Below, in pieces: positions 61,568-64,000 of a DNA stretch of 64,000 nt. Position 1 is the stretch's first letter. Every line of letters begins with the position of its first letter. The stretch lies in NCBI GenBank assembly GCA_052170315.1, contig JBQNAT010000008.1, forward strand, positions 1 to 64,000. The letters run 5' to 3'. Both the position numbers and the translations under genes were made by a program. This DNA comes from UBA9732 sp052170315. GTDB lineage: Bacteria; Spirochaetota; Spirochaetia; Sphaerochaetales; Sphaerochaetaceae. The notes under the pieces were generated by a model. That model was not told where the DNA came from and ran no database searches. It saw nothing but the letters and a program-made list of their open reading frames with translations.

Positions 61568-63562
61568 ATGAGAAAATACAAAGTTTTTTTCTTTTGTCTG
61601 TTGTTTATTGTCATTTTGGTTTCGTGTTCCGAAAATCCCGGCACGACCACGATGAAGCTTATTCTTTCAAGCGTGCCGGAGAAAGGCAGCCGGACGCTTC
61701 TTCCGGGCGACAGTACGCTTATAGAGGTCTCGAAGTACACTGTTAGCGGAAAAGGGCCGAACGGAAAGACGTTTACACGCAACGCGGACAGCAATGTAAT
61801 TGAAATTGAGGGGCTTACTCTGGGTGAATGGACTGTTACAGCCAAAGGCTTGAACAGAGAAGGAACGGAGCTTGTTTCAGGCACTAATACCTTCAATCTT
61901 ACGTCCGAACCTGCTCATCAGACCATTGTTCTTGGTACAATCATAGGTTCCGGTTCTTTCAGCTTTGTGCTTGACTGGTCCCTTTGCGACGTTGCGGCCC
62001 CTTCAATAGATGTGTTTCTTACAGGACCCTCCGCAGATGCCGCCGAGATGCCTCTTGCGGTGACTGTGAATACGGATACGAAGACGGCAACCGTTTCCGA
62101 GACTCTGCCGTCCGGTTCGTACAGGGTCAGGGTGACGCTTAAGGACGGTTCTCAGCAGGTTGCCGGCCTTGTCGAGGCCGTAAGGATTTCAAACGGTACA
62201 AAAACATCGGGAACCCATTTTTTTCGCTTCAATGAATTAGGTCCCGCGACAATGCTGTACTTCAAAGATGCCTCGGGGACTCCAATAAAAGGAACTCTTA
62301 CCGCATCCGGAAATCCTTCCGAGTTCCTTTCGGGGAAAAACTATACTTATGTTTTCGCTTTTTCGGAGCCTGATAAAGTGGAAACGGAAGGTCTTTCAAT
62401 AGACTGGTATTACGACGGGAATCTTGTAAAATCCATTTCTCTGTTGGACAAAACCGGCAGTTCATTCACTTCATGCGTTAATACCGGTGTTCACAGGGTT
62501 GACGCGGTTGTTTACAACAAGCTTCTTGGAAGCACGGGCTCCGCGGCCTATACTTTCACCGTTGTTCCTGACGGGGTGCCAGGTGAGATGACTCTTCTCA
62601 ATGCCGATGCGGGTTCGGCGGTGCCCAATATGGATTCAGACACAATAGTGACCGCGCTTCCCGGACAGATGTTCCTTGTAACAACCCCAAACAGCGCGAA
62701 GATGCATATCTGTAAGGTTTCCTCCGGCGCTTTTCAGATTCTTAAGACCTATGACGGCTCGAATTTCGCATGGCTTTCAAATGTAAAGCATGTTTTCTCC
62801 GACCCTGCTATGGAATTCATAGTGGCTACGGATACCAGCGGAGGCCATGAAAACTTCACCTGCCTGCGCTTCAGCGAAGATGCGAAGACTCTTGCCGATT
62901 TCGGTCTGAGGTATGAAAACGGGATTTCCTCACTTAAAAGGGAATTTGTGGATTTGACAACCGCGGCGTTCGCTCCTCCGTTCGGGTTTATCTATATCGC
63001 GGATTCTCAGGTATATGATTTTTTCCTTAAGAGAGACGGCGAGCTTATGAAGCTTGGAGGCCAGACAGGCAAGAGACTGGCCCCTTATTTCAAGGTTCAG
63101 GACATGGCTCTTTCACCAGACTGCCAGTACTTTGTCAGAACCGGCTATTCGTCAAACAGCTTCCTTTCCGCCACGTCTTACAGCTCCGGACTTGTTTCCG
63201 CGCTGTGCGAATCCGAACCCTGCTCCGGCACAATTTCCAGGATACGCTTTGTGAACAATCAGACTGTGGTTGTAACAAATCCGACCGAGATTACAACTTT
63301 CAAGGCGGTTCTGAAAGGTTCTTTCACCAAATACAAGACCTTCCCAATCTCCGCGAACGCTCTGGAATCCGACGGCGCGAACTATTTCTACATCGCGGAT
63401 AACAGCAGGCGTCTTGTGAGTTTCGGTGTTTCCGGCTATGAGATTGAGCAACTGGGTTTTACTACTCTTGAAAATGCTATTTCAAGGATATGCCTGAATG
63501 GAAGGTATCTTGCGGCCTTTACTTCAAATAATAAGATAGCTTTGTTTGAGGTGATAGAATGA
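61568..63562 (+). CDS. Large lipoprotein with beta-propeller-like C-terminus
   Basis: A 664-aa lipoprotein; lipobox VSC at about residue 22. Residues about 35-360 contain repeated Ig-like units (SKYTVSGKGPNGKTF, LTLGEWTVTAKG, LPSGSYRVRVTL). The later half has short blade-like repeats (FIYIADSQVYDF, NYFYIADNSRRLVSF) that resemble a beta-propeller. GGAGG precedes the ATG at 61568. It overlaps the next gene by 4 bp, suggesting surface partners. Confidence 0.65.
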   Translation: MRKYKVFFFCLLFIVILVSCSENPGTTTMKLILSSVPEKGSRTLLPGDSTLIEVSKYTVSGKGPNGKTFTRNADSNVIEIEGLTLGEWTVTAKGLNREGTELVSGTNTFNLTSEPAHQTIVLGTIIGSGSFSFVLDWSLCDVAAPSIDVFLTGPSADAAEMPLAVTVNTDTKTATVSETLPSGSYRVRVTLKDGSQQVAGLVEAVRISNGTKTSGTHFFRFNELGPATMLYFKDASGTPIKGTLTASGNPSEFLSGKNYTYVFAFSEPDKVETEGLSIDWYYDGNLVKSISLLDKTGSSFTSCVNTGVHRVDAVVYNKLLGSTGSAAYTFTVVPDGVPGEMTLLNADAGSAVPNMDSDTIVTALPGQMFLVTTPNSAKMHICKVSSGAFQILKTYDGSNFAWLSNVKHVFSDPAMEFIVATDTSGGHENFTCLRFSEDAKTLADFGLRYENGISSLKREFVDLTTAAFAPPFGFIYIADSQVYDFFLKRDGELMKLGGQTGKRLAPYFKVQDMALSPDCQYFVRTGYSSNSFLSATSYSSGLVSALCESEPCSGTISRIRFVNNQTVVVTNPTEITTFKAVLKGSFTKYKTFPISANALESDGANYFYIADNSRRLVSFGVSGYEIEQLGFTTLENAISRICLNGRYLAAFTSNNKIALFEVIE

Positions 63563-64000
63563 GGACTTTTACAGTTTATGCTGTTCTTATTCTGCTTCTT
63601 GCCGTACCGTGCGCGCTTTTCGGCGCGCCCTGGTATGAGGCAGGCAGGGCTGAACTTGGATTTGGGGCCGATTTGGCTTCGGCTCAGGATATCTTTCTTG
63701 GAAAGGGAAGCTTTCACATCGCGGCTGATATCAGAATGACGGTCTCTGAAGAGTTTCAGATAAGAATTCCGCTGGGTTTTTCAATTAACAGGACATCGCA
63801 ACTATGGGAAACGGGCTTTGACATAGTCTGTTACCCATGGGGCGCCGGACCTTTTATAAGCCTGTCACTTTTCAGGGCGGGCTTCAGCAGAAACTGCGAG
63901 AACATTGACAGTATGGTGAATCTGAATGAGGTCTCCATTGGCTGGACTTTTGAATTCGGCCCGGAGCTTTTTGTTGAACCCTGTCTTTGTGTCCGCGACC
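63559..64000 (+). CDS. Outer-membrane beta-barrel-like protein (cut by window end)
   Basis: A partial protein with a signal peptide ending at LFGAPW, then alternating amphipathic strands (AELGFGADLA, FHIAADIRMTV, FQIRIPLGFSI, GPFISLSLFRAGF), typical of small outer-membrane barrels. Coupled to the lipoprotein gene (ATGA). The 3' end lies outside the window. Confidence 0.6.
   Translation, partial: MRTFTVYAVLILLLAVPCALFGAPWYEAGRAELGFGADLASAQDIFLGKGSFHIAADIRMTVSEEFQIRIPLGFSINRTSQLWETGFDIVCYPWGAGPFISLSLFRAGFSRNCENIDSMVNLNEVSIGWTFEFGPELFVEPCLCVRD

Overview
The window looks like chromosomal DNA of a Treponema-type spirochaete with moderate G+C. Several gene families point that way: a Tp34/P19-FTR1 iron-uptake cluster, an EF-G of the mitochondrial/spirochaetal EF-G1 type, an archaeal-type UMP kinase, an archaeal/eukaryotic-like alpha2 glycyl-tRNA synthetase, a PFK of the spirochaete/plant group, several FtsX-type permeases and treponemal-style lipoproteins. 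This placement is inference from gene families; there is no rRNA in the window. Several calls rest on motifs compared by eye.

Layout. 0.07-3.5 kb: a PHP phosphoesterase, an AAA15 ATPase/RloB-like pair whose key motifs look degenerate, and a membrane-bound LuxR regulator. 3.6-7.7 kb: aminoacyl-tRNA synthetase operon gltX-glyS-tyrS. 7.7-16.5 kb: housekeeping genes (mntP, an OGG-type glycosylase, YhcH family, tRNA-Arg, phosphofructokinase, HAD hydrolase, epimerase, EF-G). 16.6-20.2 kb: a P-loop protein, then a structured RNA leader ahead of an unusual amino-acid ABC transporter (an ATPase with a C-terminal GHKL-like domain, and a permease fused to a solute-binding domain whose lobes are in swapped order). 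20.4-23.3 kb: a secondary alcohol dehydrogenase, a COG0523 metal GTPase and a ZnuC-like ATPase. 23.6-37.2 kb: one long plus-strand array that appears to be a single supra-operon. It holds DUF4418, an FtsX permease with LolD-like ATPase, FTR1, P19/Tp34, a DUF2318 membrane protein, two more FtsX permeases with an ATPase, a lipoprotein with an ApbE-type flavinylation motif, an unknown anchored protein, a four-histidine membrane subunit, fumarate-reductase-like flavoprotein and Fe-S subunits, and a DUF6273 protein.

37.2-45.9 kb: a clearly AT-rich island, foreign in composition, bounded by two decayed IS30-family copies in divergent orientation. Its minus-strand operon runs DegT aminotransferase, NDK-nucleotidyltransferase fusion, MFS exporter, then a single-module NRPS (A-PCP-C). 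It carries two lesions or recoding sites: an in-frame TGA in the aminotransferase, and a T7 run where a -1 shift joins an NDK domain to a nucleotidyltransferase. This island is the best candidate for an undescribed small-molecule system.

46-64 kb: housekeeping and lineage-specific genes again (DUF5662, lipid kinase, ndk, AEC transporter, UMP kinase, SDR, ssb, thioredoxin, lipoproteins, an enlarged PRPP synthetase, aminotransferase, HAD phosphatase, a large acidic protein, a NusG paralogue, glycerate kinase), ending in a truncated outer-membrane-like protein. Promoters are sigma70-like with 17-bp spacers. At least two genes (8443 and 12368) have a -10 box only 6-7 nt from the ATG and no Shine-Dalgarno, which suggests leaderless mRNAs.
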